The notes: generated by a model from the letters alone, not told the origin. DNA of 18,304 nt from Oscillospiraceae bacterium (GCA_022511485.1 JAFLUJ010000161.1:1-18304), one strand, 5' to 3'. Positions 7,191-15,148 are shown, counted from the first letter of the stretch. Made by a program: numbers and translations.

Positions 7191-7219
7191 TTGATTTTAT
7201 TTTAAATTTGTTGTATTAT
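7191..7219 (+). promoter_or_regulatory. Promoter of the two-component system
   Basis: TTGATT (7191-7196) and TATTAT (7214-7219) are 17 bases apart; a TATAAT overlaps at 7217-7222. The leader contains a bulged hairpin (7226-7253) before the start at 7281. Confidence 0.55.
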
Positions 7220-7280
7220 AATTAAAACAGGCTATAAGCCGTAAATAGCTGTTATTTTCACTAAGATTGGAAGAATATCT

Positions 7281-7997
7281 ATGATAAGAATTGCTGTATG
7301 TGATGATAATGATATTACTTTAAAAAATTTGGAAAGCAGTATTTCTAATGCTTTTGCCAAATTTACAGATAGATATACTGTTTTGAAGTTTTCTGATGGA
7401 ATAACATTACTTCATGAACATGAGAATAATCCGTTTGATGTTGTTTTCCTTGATATTGATATGCCTGTTATTTCGGGCTTTGATATTGCAGACAATATAA
7501 ATAAAGACAGTGAAACATTTATTGTATTTCTAACGACACATGATGAGCTTGTGTATTCATCGATAAAATTTCAGCCGTTCAGATTCATAAGAAAGTCATA
7601 TCTGCAGGACGAGCTTCCGGAAGCTGTTGAGGCATTGGTCAATGCATATAATAAACGGATGATGAGTACAAAATATAAATTTCAGACAAAAAACGGAGAT
7701 GTTTTTCTTAATCTGCAAAAAATTATTTATATTGAGATCTACGGGCATTGGCTGAAAATATATACTGACAACGGAGAGACAATTGAATGCTACGGAAGTC
7801 TTACATCATTGGAAAGGCAGCTTGCGGAGTTTGATTTTATACGTACTCATAAAAGTTATCTTGTAAATTGCCGGTATATTTATTCGGTACAGACTAAGCA
7901 AATTATTCTTGACAATAAAACTGCAATTCCTCTTAGCAGGTATAAAGCAGAAGATGTCAGAAACAAATATCAAAAATATTTACGGAGCACTCTATGA
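7281..7997 (+). CDS. LytTR-family response regulator (AgrA-like)
   Basis: This 238-residue cytoplasmic regulator has an N-terminal receiver domain (1-120) with acidic pocket DDN (8-10), predicted phosphoacceptor D58 in FLDID and a conserved K in FIRKS. A LytTR DNA-binding domain follows (about 135-236) with the typical FIRTHKSYLVN stretch. Such proteins bind pairs of short direct repeats as dimers. The kinase gene follows with a 4-base ATGA overlap, so the two form one system. GGAAGA precedes the ATG. Likely targets are itself, the divergent ABC operon and the cell-wall-binding gene downstream; this is inferred from position and the TTACA repeats. The gene is visibly richer in A+T than the ABC genes to its left. 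Confidence 0.92.
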   Translation: MIRIAVCDDNDITLKNLESSISNAFAKFTDRYTVLKFSDGITLLHEHENNPFDVVFLDIDMPVISGFDIADNINKDSETFIVFLTTHDELVYSSIKFQPFRFIRKSYLQDELPEAVEALVNAYNKRMMSTKYKFQTKNGDVFLNLQKIIYIEIYGHWLKIYTDNGETIECYGSLTSLERQLAEFDFIRTHKSYLVNCRYIYSVQTKQIILDNKTAIPLSRYKAEDVRNKYQKYLRSTL

Positions 7998-9289
7998 ATA
8001 ACATATTTGAAAATATTGCATCCCTTACAGAATGTTTTATTGTTGTCAGATTCTCCAATCGCTTTTTAGGATTTAAAAATACAGAGCTTAATTGGTTAAA
8101 ATCTTTACTTATTTTTAGTCTGCTTGCTGCTGATAATATTTTGCTCAGTCAGTTAAGCGGATTTGAAAATATCTCTGTTATACTGCTTCTGTTATTTACA
8201 TTTTTGTATTCATTATTTTTTCTTGGTGGGAAAATTTACGAAAAGATACTTGCCGCTATTGTCCCTACAATAACTGCTTTGCCGATAAATCTTATTGTAA
8301 TTCAAACGTTTTCTGCGTTGTCATATTGCAGTGCATCAGAATTAACAAATCAGGGCAGTGATCTGAGAATCATGGTTTTATTTTTCAGCAAGCTTGCATT
8401 CTTTTTTGTATGTGAGGTTCTGATAAAAATACGAAAGCGAGGAGGATATTCACTGAGCAAAGCACAATGGATCATCCAGCTTTCTTGTTTTTTGCTCTCG
8501 TTTTTAATTTCAAATTCACTCTGGAGTATTTCAAGAGCTTATACTGAAAGTCAGCCGCAGTTTTTGTTTGTATATATAATGATAGCGGCTCTTAATGTCC
8601 TGATGTATATATTACTGAATAAAATGCAGAGGGATAATATTGTAAAGGAAAAATATAACCTTGCTCAGGCAAATCTGAAATCTCAGGAGCGGCTTGTTAT
8701 AGAGGCAAGGGAAAGATATGCGGAGATGCGTACGCTCCGCCATGATGTAAAGCATTGTCTTACAACATTAGCCGAGCTCATTGCTGATAAAAAAATTACT
8801 GAAGCAGAAAATTACATAGAAAGTGTCCTTAATGAAAAAATAAATACTGCCGCTTCCGGAGTAGATACAGGAAGTGTTATAATTGACGCCGTCATCAATA
8901 ATAAAATTGCCTATTGCGCAAAAAACAAAATTGCAATGAAATGTCTTATTGATACAAGGCTTGGTGAAATAAATGATGTTGATGTCAGTATGCTTCTATC
9001 AAATATGCTGGATAATGCGATAATTGGCTGTAATGACAGCAGACCGCCTTCGGTTGAATTAATTATTGGCAGCAGAAAGTCATATACAGGAATTATTGTA
9101 AAAAACAGCATTGCTGTTTCGGTTTTGGCAAAAAATCCTGAGTTAAAAACAAATAAAAAGGATAAGGATGTTCATGGATTCGGAATTGATTCGATCAGAA
9201 AAATTGCTCAGAAGTATGGCGGAAGTGTAGAATTCAGTGAAAATGACAGTAAATTTATTGCAGAGGTATGGTTAAAAAATATAAAATGA
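7994..9289 (+). CDS. AgrC-like sensor histidine kinase (GHKL ATPase)
   Basis: A 431-residue membrane kinase. The first 210 residues hold about six hydrophobic spans, as in peptide-sensing HPK10 kinases. A linker helix follows, then the phosphorylation motif RTLRHDVKH with predicted phospho-H250. The ATP-binding domain has an N box LLSNMLDNAI (335-343) and G box HGFGIDSI (394-401). It should phosphorylate D58 of the regulator encoded just upstream, with which it overlaps by four bases. In AgrC relatives the membrane part senses a processed peptide, but no AgrB/AgrD-like genes are seen here, so the ligand is unknown. Confidence 0.9.
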   Translation: MNNIFENIASLTECFIVVRFSNRFLGFKNTELNWLKSLLIFSLLAADNILLSQLSGFENISVILLLLFTFLYSLFFLGGKIYEKILAAIVPTITALPINLIVIQTFSALSYCSASELTNQGSDLRIMVLFFSKLAFFFVCEVLIKIRKRGGYSLSKAQWIIQLSCFLLSFLISNSLWSISRAYTESQPQFLFVYIMIAALNVLMYILLNKMQRDNIVKEKYNLAQANLKSQERLVIEARERYAEMRTLRHDVKHCLTTLAELIADKKITEAENYIESVLNEKINTAASGVDTGSVIIDAVINNKIAYCAKNKIAMKCLIDTRLGEINDVDVSMLLSNMLDNAIIGCNDSRPPSVELIIGSRKSYTGIIVKNSIAVSVLAKNPELKTNKKDKDVHGFGIDSIRKIAQKYGGSVEFSENDSKFIAEVWLKNIK

Positions 9290-9329
9290 TGCTGTTTATG
9301 ATATAGTAATGTTATTCGTGATAAGCGGA

Positions 9330-9357
9330 TTGAATATTTGTTTTTTCATGTTATAAT
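9330..9357 (+). promoter_or_regulatory. Promoter of the cell-wall-binding gene
   Basis: TTGAAT (9330-9335) and TATAAT (9352-9357) are 16 bases apart, starting about 40 bases after the kinase stop. Transcription would begin near 9364 and give a leader of about 210 bases. Confidence 0.5.
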
Positions 9358-9363
9358 AAAATA

Positions 9364-9574
9364 AGGAAATAGGTCGGTGCGCTATTTGCAGCGCGTCATA
9401 CGACAGTCACTATAATTTTAGTAAATATTAACTGATTTATACGTTTGATTCTGTGTAAAAGGTAGAATAATCAGAAATTTTGCTGAAAAGTGAAAAATTT
9501 CTCTCATTAAAATTGTTATATATATTGAAGGGAAAATTCAAGTATTAAATAAATATATTTTGGAGGGTTATATT
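9364..9574 (+). other. Long structured 5' leader of the cell-wall-binding gene
   Basis: This gene-free stretch holds a GC-rich hairpin, GGTGCGC/GCGCGTC with an 8-base loop and two G-T pairs (9376-9397). A second inverted repeat is AGAAATTTT/AAAATTTCT (9473-9481 and 9494-9502). I compared it mentally with common riboswitch cores (c-di-GMP, c-di-AMP, TPP, SAM) and recognised none. Function unknown. Confidence 0.35.
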
Positions 9575-10426
9575 ATGTCTAAAAAAATTTGTGCAGCAAT
9601 TCTTTCAGTAACAATGGCGGCGTCATGTATGACAGCCATTGTGTCGGCAGATTCGCTGGAAAACAAGGACGGCAAGATCTATTACACAGATGATAACGGA
9701 AATAATTTAACAGGATGGCAGGCTATTGACGGAAATAACTACTACTTTAAAAATGACGGGACAGCAATAACAAAGAATACAACAATTAATGGCGTGCGTT
9801 ACAAATTTACAGCTGACGGCGTATGTACAGGCAAATTTACCGGTATCTCAACCAGAAACGGCAGCAAGTACTACTACAAAAACGGCATAATGCAGACTGG
9901 TTGGGTGACTCGCAATGATAAAACCTATTACTTTGGAAGCGATGGTAAAATGAGAACCGGTATTTATCAGACGGACAACGTCGAGTATGATCTGGGCTAT
10001 GACGGTGAATGGGACGGCGTTAAGGGAAAAATTACAGTTCAACCTAATACGGTGGGTGAATATCTGACATTGACAGATTTTGCTTCTGCTGCTTCTGTTG
10101 AAGTCAGAGTCGGATTAAAAAAGTTCAAAACCCTTGAAAATACCGACAAGCTTTTTGAAATGCTTTCTGAATCATCTGACCGCTCCTTTGAATATGGCAG
10201 CAGTCCTTCATATGACGAGGTTGAATCTCCTCAGAATATTTACAGTAATTCTACAACAGATATTATGGTTCGTTTTAAAGACGAAAACGGAGTTGTTATC
10301 GGAGGCTGGTATTTTTCAAAGGATAAGAAAGGCAATGGTTATTTCTTTAATTACTTTCGCAACTTCGGAGCGGTTTTGAAAAGTTCGGATATTTATGATA
10401 TGCTGAAGGATGCGTATAATCAATAA
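9575..10426 (+). CDS. Secreted cell-wall-binding repeat protein
   Basis: A 283-residue exported protein. Residues 1-25 form a signal peptide (MSKK, hydrophobic core, cleavage after VSA). Residues about 30-150 hold four to five imperfect ~20-residue repeats of the choline/cell-wall-binding type, for example GWQAIDGNNYYFKNDGTAI and GWVTRNDKTYYFGSDGKM. The C-terminal half (about 155-283) is an unrecognised domain without obvious catalytic motifs. It probably sits on the cell surface through the repeats. The ATG at 9575 is preferred: GGAGGG lies eight bases upstream, whereas the TTG at 9560 would lie before that site. It directly follows the two-component system and may be a target of it (inference). 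A strong terminator ends the transcript. Confidence 0.85.
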   Translation: MSKKICAAILSVTMAASCMTAIVSADSLENKDGKIYYTDDNGNNLTGWQAIDGNNYYFKNDGTAITKNTTINGVRYKFTADGVCTGKFTGISTRNGSKYYYKNGIMQTGWVTRNDKTYYFGSDGKMRTGIYQTDNVEYDLGYDGEWDGVKGKITVQPNTVGEYLTLTDFASAASVEVRVGLKKFKTLENTDKLFEMLSESSDRSFEYGSSPSYDEVESPQNIYSNSTTDIMVRFKDENGVVIGGWYFSKDKKGNGYFFNYFRNFGAVLKSSDIYDMLKDAYNQ

Positions 10427-10451
10427 TAATGCTTAAAAAGTAAGTAAATAC

Positions 10452-10492
10452 AAAATAAACCATGGCATTTTGAATACCGTGGTTTATTTTTT
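10452..10492 (+). terminator. Intrinsic terminator of the cell-wall-binding gene
   Basis: A 14-pair stem with one G-T pair joins 10452-10465 to 10477-10490 around an 11-base loop and ends in a T run (10487-10492). Confidence 0.85.
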
Positions 10493-10579
10493 ATGCTTTT
10501 GTATTAAAAATCCAAAAACATTTATTACATTATTTGCATTTATATTTATATTAAAGTAGATATGACCTTATACGACGAT

Positions 10580-10613
10580 AAAAGCAGACCTCCTTATAAT
10601 ATAGGAAGTCTGC
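10580..10613 (-). terminator. Intrinsic terminator of the NfeD-SPFH operon
   Basis: The stem GCAGACCTCCT/AGGAAGTCTGC (one mismatch, 8-base loop, 10584-10613) is followed on the minus strand by TTTT. It lies about 25 bases past the SPFH stop and faces the terminator at 10452-10492. Confidence 0.75.
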
Positions 10614-10637
10614 CATACATGATCCGCTGTATTTGCC

Positions 10638-11606
10638 TTATTTATTCTCCTGTGTGCTGTTAGCAGCGATCTCCTTAATGGAAGTCACCATGCCAGCAAG
10701 TCCCTGAATTTCGGAGGGGATAATAATTTTCGTAGCCCGTCCGTCAGCAGCCTTTGCAAAGGCTTCCAGACTTTTAAGAGCAATAACATTATCATGGGGA
10801 TCGGACTGATTCAGCTTTACAAGACTTTCCGCAAGGGCATTCTGAACAAGCTGAATGGACTCAGCCTCACCCTGTGCTTCAAGGATCTTCTGTTGTCTTA
10901 CAGCGTCAGCACGAAGGATCATTGCCTGCTTTTCAGCCTCAGCGCGAAGGATCTCCGCTTCCTTTTCAGCCTCGGCACGGAGGATCTTGGACTCCTTTTC
11001 ACCCTCTGCAACAAGAATCTGGGATTTCTTTTCACCCTCAGCCTGAAGGATCTTTTCACGTCTTTCACGTTCCGCCTTCATCTGACGTTCCATGGAATCC
11101 TGGATTTCCTTGGGAGGAATAATATTTTTAAGCTCCACACGGTTTACCTTGATACCCCATGGGTCTGTAGCCTCGTCAAGGATAGCAGTGATCTTTGCGT
11201 TTATAACATCACGGGAAGTAAGCGTCATATCAAGCTCCAGCTCGCCTATGATGTTACGCAGAGTAGTTGCCGTAAGATTTTCAATAGCGGAAAGAGGTCT
11301 TTCAACTCCATAGGTGTAAAGCTTAGCGTCGGTAATGCGGTAGAATACGACAGTATCTATCTGCATCGTAACGTTATCCTTTGTAATAACAGGCTGCGGT
11401 CTGAAATCAGCCACCTGCTCCTTGATGGAGACCCTCTTTGCTACCTTTTCAAAAAACGGTATAACATAATGAGGACCTGCCTGCAATGACCTTGAATATG
11501 TTCCGAGACGTTCAACAACATATTCGGAAGCCTGAGGAACAAATTTTATTCCTGCGATAAAAATGATGATCAATAAAATTACCAGACCAATAATGATGTA
11601 CTCCAT
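10638..11606 (-). CDS. SPFH/band-7 membrane protein (paraslipin, QmcA-like)
   Basis: A 322-residue stomatin/prohibitin-family protein. One N-terminal membrane helix (about 3-20) is followed by the SPFH domain (about 22-180) with the family stretch YVVERLGTYSRSLQAGPHYVIPF (split over about 29-51). The C-terminal half is a long charged helix with a decapeptide periodicity of the form E-K-x-x-I-L-x-A-E-x (about 185-245), then an oligomerisation tail. Relatives build ring-shaped scaffolds in membrane microdomains and help control membrane proteases and fluidity. The NfeD-type partner is encoded 22 bases upstream, the classic pairing. The ribosome binding site is AAAGGAA. Confidence 0.9.
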   Translation of the reverse strand: MEYIIIGLVILLIIIFIAGIKFVPQASEYVVERLGTYSRSLQAGPHYVIPFFEKVAKRVSIKEQVADFRPQPVITKDNVTMQIDTVVFYRITDAKLYTYGVERPLSAIENLTATTLRNIIGELELDMTLTSRDVINAKITAILDEATDPWGIKVNRVELKNIIPPKEIQDSMERQMKAERERREKILQAEGEKKSQILVAEGEKESKILRAEAEKEAEILRAEAEKQAMILRADAVRQQKILEAQGEAESIQLVQNALAESLVKLNQSDPHDNVIALKSLEAFAKAADGRATKIIIPSEIQGLAGMVTSIKEIAANSTQENK

Positions 11607-11628
11607 AAAAACATTCCTTTCAAATCAC

Positions 11629-12069
11629 TTATTTTTTTGTATCGGACAAGTCACGCTCCACCATAAGCTTTGCCGAACGGACCTCCGTTACCCTGACTAT
11701 TTCCCCATCGTTAATGACTTCTCCCGAGGAGGATACCGCAGCCCAGTTTACGCCTCCGAGACGCACCCTGCCTTTTCCGGAAGCATTGTCTATCGTCTCG
11801 GTAACAACTGCCGTCTTTCCGACCTCAAGTTCAGAGTTGGTAGGTATAAACTTTGAGGGAAATAATTTTTTCAGCAGAGGTCTTGTAAATACCAGCAGAA
11901 GTCCCGCCAGAAATACAAATATCACAAGCTGCCATATTACCGGCACTCCGATAGACGCCGCAATAAGCGCACCTACAGCTCCTACTGCAAACCATATTGA
12001 AACCAGCGCAAATGTAGCTGCCTCCAATATCAGTGCTGCTGCAAGAACTACTATCCATATAATTACCAT
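11629..12069 (-). CDS. NfeD-family membrane protein
   Basis: A 146-residue short-type NfeD protein. Two or three hydrophobic helices occupy residues 1-62 (with IGVPVIWQLVIF) and a C-terminal OB-fold domain lies at about 78-146, with the signature stretch VGKTAVV and GRVRLGGVNWAA. No serine-protease domain is attached, so this is the truncated form common in bacteria. NfeD proteins act with SPFH proteins, and the SPFH gene follows directly. GGAGG lies seven bases before the chosen ATG; an ATG closer to it is too near to be used. Confidence 0.88.
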   Translation of the reverse strand: MVIIWIVVLAAALILEAATFALVSIWFAVGAVGALIAASIGVPVIWQLVIFVFLAGLLLVFTRPLLKKLFPSKFIPTNSELEVGKTAVVTETIDNASGKGRVRLGGVNWAAVSSSGEVINDGEIVRVTEVRSAKLMVERDLSDTKK

Positions 12070-12089
12070 ACCATTCCCTCCTTATGAGA

Positions 12090-12118
12090 ATTATAGAAAT
12101 TTCAAAGGCAAGAAGCAA
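12090..12118 (-). promoter_or_regulatory. Promoter of the NfeD-SPFH operon
   Basis: On the minus strand TTGCTT (12113-12118) and TATAAT (12090-12095) are 17 bases apart, 20 bases before the NfeD start. Confidence 0.55.
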
Positions 12119-12154
12119 GAATATTTTTCCTACATTTTACTGTCTGTGTGAAAT

Positions 12155-12538
12155 TTATTTTTGCGGATCTATACGCTCAATGAGTTTTTGAAGCTTCTTA
12201 TCAAATGTGCATATATCATAATCCTCTTCCAAATGATACGCAGCAAGCAGACAGTCCACAAAATCAAGTGAAGTGTCTCTGTAAAGCTGCAGTCCCCTAT
12301 GCAGTACATTGCCATGCTCAGTCTCTACGTTGTCTATCTCAATCAGCTTCAGCAAATCAGAAGCAGCAGAAACACGATCTTCCTGGTAGAATTTTCTCAG
12401 TGCAAAAACCACCTCTGCCGCTACTTCTGGAAGAAGCAGAACACGATTATTGTCAATGATCTTTTCTGCCCGCTCTGCCTGCTCCGGGACATCATCAGTA
12501 AGAAGCCGCAGGATCATATTGGCGTCAAGAATTATCAT
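12155..12538 (-). CDS. PIN-domain toxin (VapC-like ribonuclease)
   Basis: A 127-residue PIN-fold protein of normal VapC length. It starts MIILDANMIL and shows the expected acidic residues: D5, E42 in EVAAEVVF, D95 in DFVDCLLAA and D113 in TFDKKL. VapC toxins are Mg-dependent RNases that cut tRNA or rRNA and are held inactive by a paired antitoxin. I chose the ATG at 12538, nine bases after GGAGG; a longer frame to 12604 would run through the antitoxin gene with no domain. It overlaps the antitoxin gene by 14 bases in another frame, the typical coupling of type II modules. Confidence 0.88.
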   Translation of the reverse strand: MIILDANMILRLLTDDVPEQAERAEKIIDNNRVLLLPEVAAEVVFALRKFYQEDRVSAASDLLKLIEIDNVETEHGNVLHRGLQLYRDTSLDFVDCLLAAYHLEEDYDICTFDKKLQKLIERIDPQK

Positions 12539-12779
12539 TCTTTTCTTCCTCCAAAAATCTGATATGCTTTTCAACCGCCGCCTCTGCCCATGCATCCTTT
12601 TCAAACGGTATCAGATCAGGGTTTGCAACATCATGCAAAATTCCACGAATAGAAGCCGCTGTTTTTTTAGCTTTCGGCTTTTCCTCATGGATCATTCCAT
12701 CGAGAATTACAAATAACGCTCTTATCTGTTCTTCATTCAAAGAATCAACCATACTGTGAACCTTATCTTTTGTACTCAT
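12525..12779 (-). CDS. Probable antitoxin of the PIN-domain toxin
   Basis: A small acidic 84-residue protein directly upstream of and overlapping the toxin gene. An N-terminal helical part (DKVHSMVDSLNEEQIRAL) precedes a hydrophobic stretch, a Lys/Pro linker and a charged C-terminus rich in E, which probably wraps the toxin. I do not recognise a standard VapB DNA-binding fold, so the antitoxin call rests on position, size and overlap. AAAGGAGG precedes the ATG. No clear promoter lies in the 48 bases before it; transcription may come partly from the pullulanase gene. Confidence 0.72.
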   Translation of the reverse strand: MSTKDKVHSMVDSLNEEQIRALFVILDGMIHEEKPKAKKTAASIRGILHDVANPDLIPFEKDAWAEAAVEKHIRFLEEEKNDNS

Positions 12780-12827
12780 AAGAAAATCCTCCTTTGCCGA
12801 ACACTTTGTATTCGCCTTTATATCAAG

Positions 12828-14804
12828 TCATGCACTCTCCGACTGCTCATCAGTTTCCGGAAGGGATCTAGACGCTTCCCCCTGCTTTTTCCTGCCGAGG
12901 ACGATAACACTCAGCGGATCTGCCTTGTACTCGCCCTCTATTGTACGCAGAGGTTCAGTTCCCGCCCTTGTACCGTCAATGTAGACCTCATAGCTTCCGA
13001 ACGCATAAAGATCCACCGGATAATCATTTGGATTGAGGAAAACCACGATCTCCTCAAACTCATTGTCACCATAAAGAAGAAAACCAACAACACGATTCGG
13101 AAGATTATCAATAAAGCGCATCTTCTCTCCGATCTCCTGCTTGTCAGCCATACGGAAAGCACTGTGAGCCTTCCGGAAAGCAATAAGTCCCCTGTAATAT
13201 TCGTAAACATCACGGAACTCCGACTTTCTGTTCCATTTAAGACTGTTTATAGCGTCAGGAGAATTATAACTGTTGTGGTCAAATGTGTTTCCTCCCGGAA
13301 GGGGCTTGGAACGCAGAAATTCCTGTCCCGCCTGAATGAACGGTATGCCCTGTGCAAGGAAAACCATAGCCGCAGCCATTTTATCCATGCTCTTGCGCTT
13401 TTCAATGCTGTCAGTGCTGTTTGTGTAGTAAAGCTTATCCCACAGAGTAAGGTTGTCATGAGCCTCCACATAATTCACCGACTGAGCGGGAGTATCCGTC
13501 CATGCGTATTTATCCATCTGAGGAAGCTGGGGATGCGATATCCTTCCGCACATTATCTCCTTGACGTTTTCCTCGTTTCCTGTTGCACCGTTGACGTATC
13601 CGGAGATCCTGTTCTCAAAATTATTTCCCTTTACAGTATCCCGGAAATCATCGCTGAAATATCCGAAATCCGGAGTGTGTCTTGCCTTTAATTTCATGCC
13701 GCGGAGGTTCCAGTCCACAGGAGAATCTCCTCCTGCCCAACCTTCGCCGTAAAGGATAACGTTGGGATTTATCTCCTTCAGACGTGCGGAGATAATATTA
13801 AGAGTGTCAATATCGTAAAGTCCCATCAGGTCAAAACGGAAGCCGTCTATTTTATATTCTGTAGCCCAGTAAACAAGACTGTCAACAATGAATTTCCGAA
13901 CCATGGCACGCTCGGTGGCGACTTCATTTCCGCAGCCGCTTCCGTTGCTGAAATGCTCTCCCTTTTCGCCCCAGAGCCTGTAATAATATTTGGGATAAAT
14001 TTTATTGAAGCAGGAGTCCGCAGTGGCGAATGTGTGATTGTACACAACGTCCATAATAACTCCTATACCCTTGCTGTGGAGAGCATGGATAAGCCGCTTT
14101 AATTCAATAACCCTTGTTCTGCCGTCAAATGGATTTGTGGAGTAAGAACCATTGGGAGAGTTAAAATTCCTCGGATCATATCCCCAGTTGAATTGGGGAC
14201 GCTGTAAATTCGTCTCATCTACCCTTTCATAATCAAATATAGGCATAAGCTGAACATGAGTTACGCCCAGATCCTTTATGTGATCTATCCCTACGGAGTC
14301 TCCCGCAGCGTTTACAAGACCCCTTTCAATAAATCCGAGGAAACGTCCCTTATAGCAGAAGCCTCCGCTGGGGTCAATGGAAAAATCCCGGACATGAAGC
14401 TCGTAAACGCAGGCGTCAGTATATTTATCAAGTTTCACATAGTCATGATTCTCCCAGCCTGTGGGATTACAGTTTTCTGTGTTGAGTATCATTCCCATCG
14501 CACCGTTCACACCTACAGAACGGGCGTAAATATCTACGGTCTCATTTTCTATGCCGTCATTTGTGACAGCATATGTATAGTATAACCCATCGAGGTCTCC
14601 TAATGCTGTAAATGACCAGACGCCATTATCTCCCTTGGTCATTGATACTTTTTTGACAGGATTTTCCTCCCGGCAGTCTCCGTAAATATGCAATTTAACG
14701 TCCTCCGCCTCGGGAGCCCACAAACGGAACTCCGTCTTTTCTCTGCTGTATATTGCTCCCAGCTCACCGTCAAAGGCGTATTTTTCATCAATATGCGTAA
14801 ACAA
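12828..14804 (-). CDS. pulA: Type I pullulanase (GH13, intracellular)
   Basis: This 658-residue enzyme cleaves alpha-1,6 branch points in pullulan, limit dextrins or glycogen. A CBM48-like domain comes first (about 5-105). The catalytic barrel follows with the type I pullulanase signature FNWGYDP (206-212), DVVYNH (252-257), GFRFDLMG with nucleophile D325, YGEGW with acid/base E354, and EAHDN with D450. A beta-sandwich ends the protein. No signal peptide is present, so it acts in the cytoplasm on imported dextrins or stored glycogen. The start is the TTG at 14804, seven bases after AAGGAAG; another TTG at 14840 would add 12 residues without a good ribosome binding site. Confidence 0.92.
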   Translation of the reverse strand: MFTHIDEKYAFDGELGAIYSREKTEFRLWAPEAEDVKLHIYGDCREENPVKKVSMTKGDNGVWSFTALGDLDGLYYTYAVTNDGIENETVDIYARSVGVNGAMGMILNTENCNPTGWENHDYVKLDKYTDACVYELHVRDFSIDPSGGFCYKGRFLGFIERGLVNAAGDSVGIDHIKDLGVTHVQLMPIFDYERVDETNLQRPQFNWGYDPRNFNSPNGSYSTNPFDGRTRVIELKRLIHALHSKGIGVIMDVVYNHTFATADSCFNKIYPKYYYRLWGEKGEHFSNGSGCGNEVATERAMVRKFIVDSLVYWATEYKIDGFRFDLMGLYDIDTLNIISARLKEINPNVILYGEGWAGGDSPVDWNLRGMKLKARHTPDFGYFSDDFRDTVKGNNFENRISGYVNGATGNEENVKEIMCGRISHPQLPQMDKYAWTDTPAQSVNYVEAHDNLTLWDKLYYTNSTDSIEKRKSMDKMAAAMVFLAQGIPFIQAGQEFLRSKPLPGGNTFDHNSYNSPDAINSLKWNRKSEFRDVYEYYRGLIAFRKAHSAFRMADKQEIGEKMRFIDNLPNRVVGFLLYGDNEFEEIVVFLNPNDYPVDLYAFGSYEVYIDGTRAGTEPLRTIEGEYKADPLSVIVLGRKKQGEASRSLPETDEQSESA

Positions 14805-14859
14805 AATAACACTTCCTTGTAATTTTTGATCTGTCAGCAAAAGCTTGCATACCCATATT

Positions 14860-14888
14860 ATTATACAATAAAATAACCGATATGTAAA
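14860..14888 (-). promoter_or_regulatory. Promoter of the pullulanase gene
   Basis: On the minus strand TTTACA (14883-14888) and TATAAT (14860-14865) are 17 bases apart, with the start near 14853. The gene-free 14805-15203 stretch holds this promoter, then the promoter and RNA gene of the type III module. Nothing is seen in 14890-15010. Confidence 0.65.
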
Positions 14889-15013
14889 TACTGCTTATAA
14901 CCAAAATATATCACCTTGTTATGGTAAATATGATGTAATACCCGGATTTAATGCCGGATACAAAAGAATGCCGCACTTCTTAGAAGAACTGACAAAATAT
15001 TTTTTCAGAACAC

Positions 15014-15042
15014 TTGACAAAACAATGCAATAAGGTTATAAT
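15014..15042 (+). promoter_or_regulatory. Consensus promoter of the type III toxin-antitoxin module
   Basis: TTGACA (15014-15019), a 17-base spacer and TATAAT (15037-15042) match the housekeeping consensus exactly. Transcription should start near 15049. A strong constitutive promoter suits the need for excess antitoxin RNA. Confidence 0.85.
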
Positions 15043-15069
15043 AAGTGTAATGATGTTTGATTGCTCATC

Positions 15070-15148
15070 TATCGTGAGTGCCTCGCAGCTCGTAAAAATG
15101 GCGAACTTTGTATCGTGAGTGCTTCGCAGCTCGTAAAAATGGCGAACT
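15070..15148 (+). repeat. Two tandem 38-base repeats (41-base period)
   Basis: Copies at 15070-15107 and 15111-15148 differ at one position (C at 15082, T at 15123) and are separated by TTG. An inverted repeat TGATTGCT/AGCAATCA (15058-15065, 15153-15160) encloses the pair. Confidence 0.93.

Noticed and set aside
9290..9574. AgrD-type signal peptide gene next to the kinase
   Set aside because: No short frame with ribosome binding site and a cyclisable cysteine core could be supported.
9364..9574. Known riboswitch
   Set aside because: No conserved core of the common classes was recognised; reported only as an unexplained leader.
10794..11489. 231-codon plus-strand frame with repeats
   Set aside because: Antisense shadow of the repetitive SPFH helix gene; low-complexity L/F/S repeats come from the coding repeats.
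12756..13691. 311-codon plus-strand frame
   Set aside because: Antisense to the pullulanase gene; no family features and no start signals.
15070..15148. CRISPR array
   Set aside because: Only two repeats with a 3-base gap, no spacers, no cas genes; promoter, terminator and ToxN-like gene explain it better.
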